64,000 nucleotides of DNA from Paratinospora sagittata (taxonomy: Eukaryota; Streptophyta; Magnoliopsida; Ranunculales; Menispermaceae). The position numbers and the translations under genes were made by a program. Below, one piece after another: positions 1 through 17,318 of this stretch (the first letter of the stretch is position 1; every line of letters starts with the position of its first letter). The notes below the pieces were generated by a model. It did not search any database and had not been told where the DNA came from. It saw nothing but the letters and a program-made list of their open reading frames with translations. The stretch lies in contig CM069600.1 in NCBI GenBank assembly GCA_035771175.1, positions 2,013,501 through 2,077,500 of the forward strand, read 5' to 3'.

Positions 1-440
1 TATTGAGTTAGGTTAGGTTACGGCTACTACCAACCCAATCTAATAAAACCCTTAAACCTAACGATTTTGGGTTGGGTTGGCCAGATTAATAAACTAATAT
101 ATTAATTATATAATTGTATAATCTACTTATTAATCTATAAATTTTAAAAAATATTTTATAAAATTATTTGTAAGTCAAATGCAAACATAATAATAGTTTT
201 TAAGATGTTCATATTATTTACATAATAAAATTTTGGATAATTCAATCATGAAAAGTGTCTATAACGAAAATAATAAATAGAATAATAAGTATTATTTTTT
301 ATTAGTTCAAGTTAATTGTAAAATTTTGACTCAACCCAAATAAGATCGGATTACAAATTTTTAGACCCAACCTAATTTGACATATAAACTCAACCCAACG
401 CAAAAGGTACGGGTTGATCGGGTTAATCAGGTTAGTTGGT
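1..440. repeat. GGGTT-rich dispersed repeat
   Basis: The block is rich in GGGTT/AACCC words in both orientations. It opens near 25-40 with ctaccaaccc and closes near 430-445 with ggttagttggtag, which are roughly inverted. Similar word-rich blocks lie at about 12905-13429 and 26075-26545. I read it as an old non-autonomous DNA element. The edge is cut by the window start and no target duplication was found. Confidence 0.4.
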
Positions 441-1996
441 AGGATGAACACCGTTACGCATACGCTGTACATAATTTTTATTAAAATAAAGTATTCTTTT
501 TATCAAAAAATAATTATATATTGATAAAGATTAAGAATAGGTTCCATTATAAGAGAATTAAGAGAAAGTTAATTGGAAATGACTTGAACACAACCTATTA
601 GATGTGTTTGTTAGGAAATATGACATATTCAATATTAACAATAATGTTCGAAAACATTTGAATACTCAAAATAATATAAATAGAGATAATTACCAAAGCT
701 AACTATGTACCAAACTCTTGAAAAATAACATCCACCTTAGTCAGCTCCAATTAATTGAGCATTCTTTTTGCCATATATTTAATAAATCCAAATAAAGCAA
801 AAGAATGAAGTATAAGATAGTTTCTAAATATTAGTTATGGTCGTTTAGATTGGCATTACAAAGTAAGTAATAACATATAGCAAACCTACTAGCGGTTGAT
901 TGATTGGCTCGGTACGCTAATTGAGTGGCTCAGGACATTTGTCTCAGAAAACAAGATCACAAGTTCGACCCTCCACTAGCATTGGTCACTGGGGGCATCT
1001 TCCGAGTAACCAGAGACTAAGAATTAATTAAAATCGGATACCCAAACATCCTCATGGATCACAAAAAAAAAAAAACATACAGTAAAGCAGGACACAAAAT
1101 CATAAAAACACAAAATCATAAAAACTTCAAATACTTTTGAAATTCATGTACGTATATAATAACTAATATTTATAAAGTTAAAATTCTTGACTCACAGTGT
1201 GTTAATTTTATTATAAATTTTTAAATTACCCACTACTTTTAATATAAAATTAAATAAATTTATATAAAAAATATATTTATGAATAATTTAGTAAAAATAC
1301 ACTAATTTTTTTTTCTATACTGTAAGTAATTATAAGACTTATTTTAAAAATTATTATTTTTATCATTTTCCGCTCCCTTTTAACTTTTTTTTTGATAATT
1401 TTCAGCCTGTTTTATTTATTTATTTTTTAATAACTTTTAACCCCATTTTACCTTTTATTCCTTTTTGTTAACTTTCAAATCCTTTAATTTACATGTTTGT
1501 GAAAAAAAAAAAAAAATTCACGTGCAACGGAGGTGACCGTAGGCTAGTAATAACTAATATAAAGCCTCATTTGATTTCTCAACAATGTACATACATACTG
1601 GTCCAGGTTTTAAGGCCACAAAGCCTAGTAGTTAAAATTTAAAAGGGACCACCTTCATCCACAAAAACAAGCCAATTACTTGGACCTCAGTAACTCCAAC
1701 TTTATGCATTTCAGGTTAAATATATGAACCCTTTCACAACAAGCTTTCATAATTTCAAAAACCCTGCAAAATATAAATATATATATAAGAAAAATTAAAC
1801 AACAATTTAATGCATTAATCAGCTCTTTTGGATAATGGAAATATCAATAGAAGTGATAAAAGTTCTTTATATGTGCACTATGCCTCAAATATTACTGAGA
1901 TTATAAGTCTAATTCTGAAACATCTACATCTTGCAATTTAAACTATTCCAATTATGTAATCATATTTTCATAAAAAATAAATAAAAAATTCTATCC
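441..1996. other. AT-rich intergenic stretch
   Basis: Apart from the SINE-like element at about 885-1068 I see no gene here. The sequence is AT-rich with homopolymer runs (for example the A run near 1501-1516) and no open frame with recognisable protein similarity. Confidence 0.6.
885..1068 (+). mobile_element. SINE-like tRNA-derived element
   Basis: A stretch reading attgagtggctcagg (A-box-like) is followed some 35 bases later by acaagttcgaccctcc (B-box-like). This is the spacing of an RNA polymerase III internal promoter. It ends in an A-run near 1062-1075. Two further tRNA-like blocks (about 16681-16890 and 26600-26772) have the same layout but different sequence. Family assignment would need a consensus search. 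Confidence 0.5.
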
Positions 1997-3103
1997 ATGC
2001 CCATTAGCCATCATACTATGAAATATACAAGAGTGGTGTTTCAAGTTGATTTCGAGAAGGCATATAACACAGTGGAGTTGGGCTTCTTGGTGTCAGTTAT
2101 GCAGGCAAAAGGTTTTAGTGATCGCTGGATCAGATGGATAGTTGGATGTATATCATCAGTTACTTACTCGATAGTCATTAATGGGATCCCGATGGGCAAA
2201 TTTAATGTTGAGAGGGTCTTTGCCTGAGTGATCCACTATCCCCGTCTTTGTTCACATTAGTTGTTGATGGTTTGGAAAGATTGTTGACAAGGGCATGCCA
2301 TTCCCAAGTAATTAGAGGCTTCACACTTGGGTCCATGGAAATCATGATCTCACATTTGCAAGTTTTTGTTCACATTAGTTGTTGATGGTTTGGGAAGATT
2401 GTTGACAAGGGCATGCCATTCCCGAGTAATCAGAGGCTTCATACTTGGGTCCATGGAAATCATGATCTCACATTTGCAATATGCGGACGACACTCTACTC
2501 TTTTTGGATGGCGATGAGGAAAATGTTGATAATGCCACGAAAATTCTTCAATGCTTCTCAATGTTTTCTGGGTTGAAGATTAATCTTGAAAAGAGTCAAA
2601 TAGCAGATATAAACATGAATCCTTCAGTTTTGCTCCTTATTGCTGAGAGTTTGGGATGTGCTATTGGGGAGTGGCCTTTGAGATACCTCAGCATTCCATT
2701 AGGTGGGGATCCCTCAAACCGCACCTTATGGGAGCCAATTTTAACAAGCATCTCTAAAAGACTCGACAGGTGGAAGAGAACTTTTCTGTCTAGGGGCGGA
2801 AGATTGACATTGATTTGATTTGTGTTGTCAGCTTTGCCAACCTATTTTCTGTCCATGTTCAAAATTCCTGGACAAATTGAAAAGATGTTTAATTCATTCT
2901 TCTGGAAAGGCGATTGTCAGATGCATTTAATCAGTTGGAAGGAGGTTCAATTACCTGTGAGTAAGGGGGGCCTTGGAATTGGGAATATTTCAGTTCGGAA
3001 TATCGCCCTTGCATCCAAGTGGATTTGGAGAATTTTGTCTAAAAAAGATGGTCTGTGGTCAAGTGATATGAACTTCACCAACAATTGTGATGAAACCCAA
3101 TAA
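1997..3103 (+). pseudogene. LINE reverse transcriptase, broken 5' portion
   Basis: Three adjacent open pieces translate to a plant non-LTR retrotransposon reverse transcriptase. The first has VDFEKAYNTVEL (an early palm motif). The second has the catalytic box YADD at about 2480-2491, followed by FSGLKINLEKSQ. The third has the PTYFLSMFKIP thumb/linker region and NIALASKWIWRI. The frame is broken by a stop near 2225 and another near 2817, and about 118 bp are tandemly duplicated (2247-2364 and 2365-2480), so the enzyme cannot be made. The 3' part resumes at about 4024 after an insertion. The endonuclease domain is not seen. Confidence 0.88.
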
Positions 3104-3997
3104 CAATGATGGATTAGAACCCCAAGATCGTGTAGAAAAGATTAGTTGAGCCTTGATCCGTCACCTAACCAGATGAAAACCAAGACTACGAAGGATTGAA
3201 AACGCCACACCAAGATTCAACAATCAAGGTGATAAGTTTGGTTGTTTGAACGCCACAAGATTAACTTGATAAGTTCAAGAGTTCTTTTAAGAACAAAGAG
3301 GACACAAGACCTCACAAGATTAACTTGATCTGAAAACATAATATATCATTCAAATTTGAGCTACCCATCTATATATACTTGGAACAACCCTCCAAGAATA
3401 AGAAAAGTCATAACTAAAGACAAGTTCAATGATGCTAGTCACATTTTGTGTGCTTGACTAAGTTCAATGATGCTAGTCAATTTTTGTGTGGTTGACTAAG
3501 TTCAATGATGCTAGTCACATTTTGTGTCCTTGACTAAGTTCAATGATGCTAGTCAAGTTTTGTGTGCTCGACTAAGTTCAATGATGCTAGTCACATTTTG
3601 TGTGCTTGACTAAGTTCAATGATACTAGTCAAGTTTTGTGTGCTTGACTAAGTTCAATTGCTTTGATGACATGGACTAAGCCTTGATTATTATTTGAGCT
3701 CATCTTGGTCTTTTTAGAATCAGCCCAATTCGTTTGGATTAGCCCATTTAGCGCTTCTTTGAAACGTTTGGCTCTAAGTCTTGTAATTGGACCACTTGGA
3801 AGTGACAATGGGTCTTGCCCATATTCAGCTCCATTCCCAAGTGTATGATCAACTTGTCCAGCTCCTTGGTTTGCATCATTTGGTCCTTGGTTTGCATCAT
3901 CAAGGGTGATCATAAGTCGTAATGGAAATGCAACAGCTGGGCAAGTGGTAGCAGGCAGTTTTAAACTCACATACAGAAGCCCATGGAAGTTCATATC
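3064..3997 (-). mobile_element. LTR-like insertion inside the LINE
   Basis: The LINE frame is interrupted from about 3064 to about 3997-4023. The insert begins gatatgaacttc and ends gaagttcatatc, a perfect 12-bp inverted pair. On the minus strand a 121-codon open frame (3994-3629) contains GPITRLRAKRFKEALNGLI, a motif I recall from plant Ty3/gypsy polyproteins, so a solo or truncated LTR is likely. No clean target duplication was found. It also holds the minisatellite at 3421-3656. Confidence 0.55.
3421..3656. repeat. 38-39 bp minisatellite, about 6 copies
   Basis: The unit starts aagttcaatgatgctagtc and continues with a (c)attttgtgtg(c)ttgact core. Copies begin near 3421, 3460, 3499, 3537, 3575 and 3613. 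The spacing is regular and there are no unique spacers, so this is a tandem repeat and not a CRISPR array. Confidence 0.9.
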
Positions 3998-4023
3998 TTC
4001 ATTGCTCCTAGGATTCTACCCTT

Positions 4024-4910
4024 TCATCTCAGAGTCGGTGGGTGACGATCATACTTATAGGTTTTGGGAAGATAGGTGATTTGGGGACGAAAGCTTTTCA
4101 ACTCTTTATAGTTTAGAGGCATTTTCCTTTCACAAAGCCATGACCATTTTCGGTGGACACTGGACCCATCAGGTAAATTCTCTTGTAAATCATATTTTGA
4201 TTCCCTCACCAATGATGACTCTTTACTAGATTTTACCCATGCCCCTCACATTTGGGTCGCTACTGGCACATAAAAAGATTAATACGGGCGATATGTTACA
4301 AAGGCGCTTTCCCTATACTTGCTTGTCTCCGTCTTGTTGCTTTTTATGTTTGCAGGAGAATGAAAATCTAGATCATTTGTTCTTCCTTTGCCCAGTAGCG
4401 AGGTATATGTGGGCAAAATGGTCTTCTTTTTCTAAAAGAAAAGTTCGGGTGCCTAGGAGCTGTGAGGAAGGGTTGACATCACTCCTTTATAGTTCATCAC
4501 CTAGTAATGAAAAAGAGGTTGGGATGATGGCGTCATTGGCAACTATATGGTCTCTTTGGATTGAGAGGAATAGAAGGGTATTTCAAAATTTGCAAAAAGA
4601 GGAATCCAGGTTGTGGGATGATATTAGATTGCTAGCTTGTTCTTGGGTAATAGCCTCTCCTTGTGCAAATGGATACTCCATTTTGCAATGGCGGAGAGAT
4701 TGAGCAGCTTATTTGTAACTATGCTTTTGTACCTATGTGAGTATATGTAAATGGTAGTCACAGGTAGCTAAAAATCAAGATATTAGGTAGGGAGTGTAGT
4801 TTGCTCTAGTGGTGGGCTGAGCGTCTCTTGTGCTTGGCTGTAGTTTGTATTAAATTCTTACTTCATACATATATATCATACATTTTGTTTCTTTCCCAAA
4901 AAAAAAAGAA
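4024..4910 (+). pseudogene. LINE 3' portion: zinc-binding domain and tail
   Basis: Reading on the plus strand gives YRFWEDR followed by a frameshifted stretch. From 4239 an open frame of 154 codons contains LQENENLDHLFFLCPVARYMW, the zinc-binding domain typical of the C terminus of plant LINE polyproteins, then WSLWIERNRRVF. A 3' untranslated part follows and ends in an A-run at about 4898-4907, as expected for a LINE. It belongs with the reverse transcriptase at 1997-3103. The element is dead because of the insertion and frame breaks. Confidence 0.85.
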
Positions 4911-5101
4911 TATATAATCGAAACAACAATTCCAAGAAACAGTAGAAGTTTGAACTATCTTCACCTTGTACTGCAAAACCCATTTACCAGCCAGAGCTCG
5001 GTATCAAAATACAGCTATTTTCGCCTGCGACATACAATTGCAGAAACCTTAAGGACTCGTTTTTACGGCTAGTTTTGTAACCATTAGGACTAGAAAATTA
5101 G

Positions 5102-12371
<7,270 letters not shown>

Positions 12372-12375
12372 TCCC

Positions 12376-12435
12376 TTCTTCTTCTTCTTCTTCTTCTTCT
12401 TCTTCTTCTTCTTCTTCTTCTTCTTCTTCTTCTTC
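12376..12435 (-). repeat. (GAA)20 microsatellite in KRR1 leader
   Basis: On the plus strand twenty uninterrupted TTC triplets run to within four bases of the KRR1 start codon, so the mRNA leader would read (GAA)20 then GGGA then ATG. Long leucine- or phenylalanine-rich open frames on the plus strand here are artefacts of this repeat. Confidence 0.95.
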
Positions 12436-12483
12436 TGCTTTCTCTTCTCTGTGACAACGATTCGAGTTCAACCACCGAAAACC

Positions 12484-12560
12484 TAGGGTTCTTCTTTCTT
12501 TTCTATTCAGTATTCAATTCCTTGCAAACAAACAAAAAAAAATTAAAAAGGTTTAGGGTT
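12484..12560 (-). promoter_or_regulatory. Telo-box motifs upstream of KRR1
   Basis: Two copies of the AACCCTA telo-box read toward KRR1: one at 12484-12490 (tagggtt on plus) and one extended form at 12552-12560 (tttagggtt on plus). Telo-boxes are established elements of plant ribosomal-protein and ribosome-biogenesis promoters and leaders, which fits the product. The transcription start is not visible, so promoter versus leader placement is open. Confidence 0.6.
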
Positions 12561-12593
12561 CTGCATTTGATGAAGATTTGCGACGTTGCACAT

Positions 12594-13636
12594 AGGACCT
12601 GTTTGCCCGAGAGTTCGGTAAAAGCGCTTTTCCCAATAGCGTTTGGAAAGGTTAATTAAACCTATTTGGTAACACATATTAAAAGAGTTTTTGTAAAAAT
12701 ATTCTAACAAGAAGATGACAATTTACCCTTTAACAATTCAAATTGTATAATCCATCTTGGTTATAGCTCAATTATAATATAAATTAAGAATTTAATTATT
12801 TAAAATAGTACAATCTTAACTTATAATTTGCAAATGAACATATGTAATTAGTGGATATAAAAAACTTTAAAAAAATGAAAGTTCATACATATAGCATAGC
12901 TATTAGGGGTGTCAGTGGTTCAGTTTAGTTCGATTTGAAGCTCAAACTTAACCCAAACCAAACATAACCGGGTTCGGTTCGGTTTAGGTTGATCGGTTTA
13001 ACCGAATATAATCGGTTTGGTTCGGTTTAAGTTGATCGATTTAAAATTTTAAATGCACATACATTAAATAAATCAAAATAGTTAATTATGAAATAATATA
13101 TATAAAGTAATCTTAAATTTCCTAATCTATATTTAGCAAAATTAAAAAATCTTTACTATATAAGATAATTATATAATTCTTAGGACAATGTTTATATCGT
13201 AAAAGAATATTAGACATTGACAAAAATAACAACACTTTTTCTATTACATTCGGTTCAGTTTAGATCGATTTTTAAAACTTCAAACTATAACCTAAACTAA
13301 ATTTATCGGTTTATATTTTTTTAAAATCTAACCTAGATCGAACTCATTAAAAAATCAAATCACACTGAACCAAACACACCGGTTCGGTTTAATTTTACGG
13401 TTTGAGTTAACCCATTAACACCCTAATAGATATATAAGATGGTTTAGGTATTTAAAATATTATGTAAGGGAAAACAATAACACAAATGATCAAACGCTAT
13501 ATCAAAAATGCATAGAGCACCCAAAGGTGCTTTATAAAATGCTGATAATTGTGTTTTGCCATCGCAAACTCATATAATGCCAAATGACTTTTCACCCATT
13601 TTGACGATTTTCCACCCCAAACGCTCCAAACAAGGT
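12594..13636. mobile_element. MITE-like element, nested
   Basis: The left end reads gacctgtttgcccgag and the right end, reverse-complemented, reads gaccttgtttggagcg, which are similar inverted termini. The interior near both ends shares short words on alkane-like sequence such as gcgttt. A second repeat (about 12905-13429) sits inside. No open frame. The target duplication is unclear. Confidence 0.4.
12905..13429. mobile_element. hAT-type MITE-like repeat (TAGGGGTG termini)
   Basis: Ends are ttaggggtgtcagtgg on the left and cccattaacaccctaa on the right, an imperfect inverted pair of the TAGGGGTG...CACCC(C)TA kind seen in plant hAT-derived MITEs. The interior is full of ggttcggtt words in both orientations. 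It lies within the larger repeat at 12594-13636. A clean 8-bp duplication was not found. Confidence 0.5.
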
Positions 13637-13639
13637 CAT

Positions 13640-14945
13640 AATATACTATCATGTGATATGCACGGGAGTATAAGTCAAATTTTTCCCTTTTTAAAATATT
13701 TTTTTATTTTTTCAAATGAGTAATGTTTGGACAACACTTGAAATACACATTTTTGACAATTTTTTTACTCTGTATTTCACAATATTTTGACCTTCATCAA
13801 ATTTGTGTTACTTTTTTTTTTTTTTGCATTAACACATTTTTTCACTCTATATTTTGAGAACAGTTAGATATACCCTATTAATAGACTATCTATACCCTAA
13901 TCACTAATACAACCTCACCTTAACATACATGTACTCTTCCTCCCTAGACAAGAACTAAAAAATTCATAAACTACCATTTCTCCAATGGTATCCCACCCTT
14001 GTTCTTCTTCTTTTTTTCCTTCATTTCTTCATCTCTACAACTCCTTCAAAACCCTAGTTTAGAACTTTAAAACCTACCATTTTTCATCTTGTTATCTTAG
14101 TTGAAAGAATATTGGAGTTAGGAAAGTATCGTTTGGACCCCATTTAGAGCGAATCGTCACTCGTTGTCTTCAATTTTTTTTTGACATTTGATCATTTAAA
14201 TCATCGGTAAGAAATGCATGTTTTAATAATTTTTTGTTTGTTTGTTTATATTCACTTTTTTTTTATATGAAATGAAATATTTATGAGTGTTTTTTAATGT
14301 GCTTTATGCAAAAAATATACAAGAACGAAGCTCATCATCATAAACGAGCTTCGTCTTAGGGCCGACCCTCCTATTAATTTTTTTCATTATAGGAGGGTCG
14401 ATCCTCTTATTATTATTATTTTTTCATTATCACATACCATATTGCACTGAAATATATTTCTTGACAATTTTGACATGTTTTCACTTATTTCCTACTATTT
14501 TTGGCGAAAGGGCACTATTTCCACTCGTTACTTTTATGTGGACGTACGGGTGGGGTATGACATCACACCGTCTAAATGAACTCAAACTGAGTGTAAACAT
14601 GACAAAATTGTCATGAAATACATCCAAATGCAATATAATATGTGAAAAAATGAAAAAAAATAAAAAAATAAGAGGGTCGGCCTCGCAGGACCGACCTTCA
14701 TGACGTTTTTTTGAAAAAAAAAAATCATTTTCATTCGCACATAACGAAAAATTACCTCCACATGACGTTCTTTCAATGACTACGATGTGTAGGGCACCTG
14801 AAGCTATCGAGAAAAATGTAATGTGGCGTTGGAACAGGACTTGGAGAAGAAGAAGATGAACATTGGGGTGTTGGTGAGAATACGAGGTAAAAATTAAGGT
14901 TTTTTTTTAATAAAAGGTCATTTTAGTAATTTTAATTGAGGGTAT
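13640..14945. repeat. AT-rich spacer with an imperfect hairpin
   Basis: The block at about 14390-14490 is matched in inverted orientation by about 14585-14690: shared words include the gggtcg/cgaccc segment, cacata...atattgca and atttc(a/t)tgacaattttg. The arms bear the motif ggccgaccctc and its inverse gagggtcggcc. The rest of the stretch shows no gene; ORFs here are short and low-complexity. Confidence 0.55.
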
Positions 14946-15408
14946 TTAAAAATGGGGACTCCTCGAGGGGGAGGTCCGGTGTTCGAACCGTGGAGAGGCC
15001 CTGCACTGTGCTATGCACTGTTGTGGACAAAGGGTGGTTGCGATCCGTGCGCCGGGTGGCCAGGAGACAATATTGTGTGGTACAGTGAGGGGTAATCCTT
15101 CTGTATTCCATGAGGCCTTTTTGTCACACCCTGGGTTGCACAGAGTACCCATTTAACCATTGGCTCAATGGGTACTCAAGTTGCGAAATCTAACCTTATG
15201 AGGAAGAGGTTGCGAGTTCGAACTTGGGGGAGGCCCCTGGACTGTGCAGTGTTCTACATAGGGAAAGGACAAAGGTCGTTGGGTGCGTGCAGTGTTCTGT
15301 GGACCCCAATGAAGACAATACTGTGGATATATAATGGCTAGGCGTTCTCCACTGCGGTGGTGCACCCGCACCTGGGTAGGGGCACGCTGTTCAACCCAGG
15401 GTGTGACA
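14946..15408 (+). mobile_element. tRNA-like element with TGTCACACC termini
   Basis: From 15122 to 15408 an element begins tgtcacaccctgggttgca and ends ttcaacccagggtgtgaca. Inside is tggctcaatgggtactcaag (A-box-like) and gagttcgaacttggg (B-box-like). Upstream, 14946-15121 is a diverged copy lacking the start (ggtgttcgaacc, then related sequence). The same family forms the foldback at 42960-43578. It could be a tRNA-derived SINE pair or a TIR element. ORFs across it are not genes. Confidence 0.6.
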
Positions 15409-16469
15409 ATTACCCTTAAAAAAAATTCACAAATGTCATCCCAACACAAATATTGACCTATTTGCCCTACTTTACTGTTTATAGCACAGTCAGCGCGCCA
15501 AACAAGCGCCACGTAGGCGCGGAGGTAACATTTTGTATAAGGAAAGCGTCTTTTCAAAAGACGCATTCCTTTTATAATTTTTTTTTAAAGTGAAGGGAAT
15601 GCGTCTTAAAGCGTCTTTTCAAAAGACGCATTCCTTTTATAATTTTTTTTTTAAAGTGAAGGGAATGCGTCTTTTCAAAAGACGCATTCCTGTCAATTTT
15701 TTTTTTTTTGAAGGAGAGAGGAAGAGGAACAAAATCATCTCCTCTACCCTTGTCTTTGGGTGTTTTCGTAATCTCCTCCTTTAACTAACATTTCTTCCTT
15801 TCTTCTTCTTCTTCGATTAAGCAAATGGTCAAAATCCGAGCAACAAATTGATGCAGGGATGTTGTGTTTTCTTGTGACATTGAATACAAATCCAGCCCTA
15901 TTTTCTCAGTATTTAAGCTCATTTACAGGCAAGAAAACATCCTTCTTCTTCCATAAAAAACTGCCTCCTATTCCCTCCATTCCCTTCCTTAAAAGATCTC
16001 GAAACTGTCAACGGCAGCGTATGAGCCGACACCGGCCCAACCACCTCGTTCGCCGTTAACCGGCTATTCTCGCCGACATTACCACTACAACTCAACTCAC
16101 GCATCTCCATCGCCGACGAAACTTCCCCCTCTACGTCCACATTACCACGATCAGCCATCATGGATATGACTCTCTCACATCCAAATGCACCTAAATATGC
16201 ATTCCTCCATCGCTTCCCCTTCTCCGATCAACCTTTTCCCTAGGGTTTCTTTCACAAAATGCCCATTCACAAAAAAAAAAAAAACTTAAGGGAAGACGTC
16301 TTTTCAAAAGACGCCTTCCATTCACTTTAAAAAAAATTACAAAATGCCACCTTTCCGCCTACGTGGCGCTTGTTTGGCCCGTTGACTGTGCTATGAACAA
16401 TAAAGTAGGACAAATGGGTCAATATTTGTGTCGGAATGACATTTGTGAATTTTTTTTTTGAAGGGTAAT
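15409..16469. mobile_element. Long-TIR DNA transposon, about 1.06 kb
   Basis: The element starts attacccttaaaaaaa and ends gaagggtaat. Inverted arms of about 150 bp (about 15409-15565 against 16290-16469) share ttcacaaatgtcat, caaatattgacc, gcacagtca and aagcgccacgtaggcg. Long arms without a transposase suggest a non-autonomous Mutator-like element. The middle (about 15960-16260) is GC-richer and could be copied gene sequence: the minus strand has an 80-codon open frame from 16161 that I do not recognise. No 9-bp target duplication was found; the left end abuts another element at 15408. Confidence 0.6.
15546..15685. repeat. Three perfect 19-bp palindromes
   Basis: gcgtcttttcaaaagacgc is its own reverse complement and occurs at 15546-15564, 15611-15629 and 15667-15685, separated by related attccttttataattttttttt spacers with a period of about 56-65 bp. 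A variant, gacgtcttttcaaaagacgcc, lies in the opposite arm at about 16295-16315. Confidence 0.92.
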
Positions 16470-16680
16470 CATGTTAAAAGCCCAATTATAAAGTCACATA
16501 AAATATGTGGAGTGGAGTGTAAATATAAGGTCTATTTAGCTCTTCTCTATATTTTTTTTGTTAACATTTATTATAATTTTTTAAAATAAATGGAAAAAAT
16601 ATTTTCAAACTGATAAAATAACAAAACCATTATTTATTGAATTAAGTTTAATGTGTGAGTATATTTACTAGAAATCAAAC

Positions 16681-16890
16681 AATAACCCAAAATGGCGGGG
16701 CGAGTTGGCGGTGGCTCACCCCCACTGGGCAGGTGTGGGTTTGATTTCCAACTCGGGCCTATCTTTTGAAGTTATAATCACTTTGAGGAAGGCCGATTAT
16801 ACCTTATAGTTGCCTAAAGTTTGGAGGACTAGTTTTGACCCGAAAGGTAGGAAGGACGCCTCGGGCCTCGAAACACAAGTAACCTAAAAT
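16681..16890 (+). mobile_element. SINE-like tRNA-derived element
   Basis: The block opens with gttggcggtggctcac and continues with gtgtgggtttgatttcc, resembling A and B boxes of a tRNA promoter. The tail ends near cctcgggcctcgaaac. GC content is clearly above the surroundings. I see no coding capacity. Confidence 0.45.
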
Positions 16891-17318
16891 CATCTTAATA
16901 AAATTAATTTTAAAATATCAAAACAAAAATCGTTTCCTCATTCGCGCGAACTCCGCTTCATTTGATGATAAATGGAGAATTGTTTTTTGCTTCGGAGAAC
17001 ACGAATGAATCGCCCCAGAGACCATGCACTCGTTAGGGTTTTCAGCTTGATATGCGATTAAAACCCTAAAATTTTAAGGTTTCTTCAAGGTATTTACACC
17101 AGAATACTTCCAGCAGATTCGTTCTAGTTTTTTTTTTTTTTTTTTGGGGATAAGATAGTGAATTATTGTGCCAAGAACTGAAAAATTGTGCAGGTTTTCA
17201 GTTTTGATGGGAACTGAAATTGCTCTGATTCTCAATATTTCGCTATTTGTTGATTCTAGTTGTTATCAGTCACATTTCAGCGAGTCGTAGTCTTTAATGT
17301 GCACTTATACATCCTGAT

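Noticed and set aside
3421..3656. Regularly spaced repeats resembling a CRISPR array
   Set aside because: Units are contiguous with no unique spacers, and the DNA is a plant retroelement context.
14946..15260. Possible tRNA genes
   Set aside because: A- and B-box-like words are present but no complete cloverleaf with paired acceptor stem; better explained as SINE-like elements.
15165..15566. 133-codon minus frame
   Set aside because: Crosses the boundary of two transposons (tRNA-like element and long-TIR element); not a gene.
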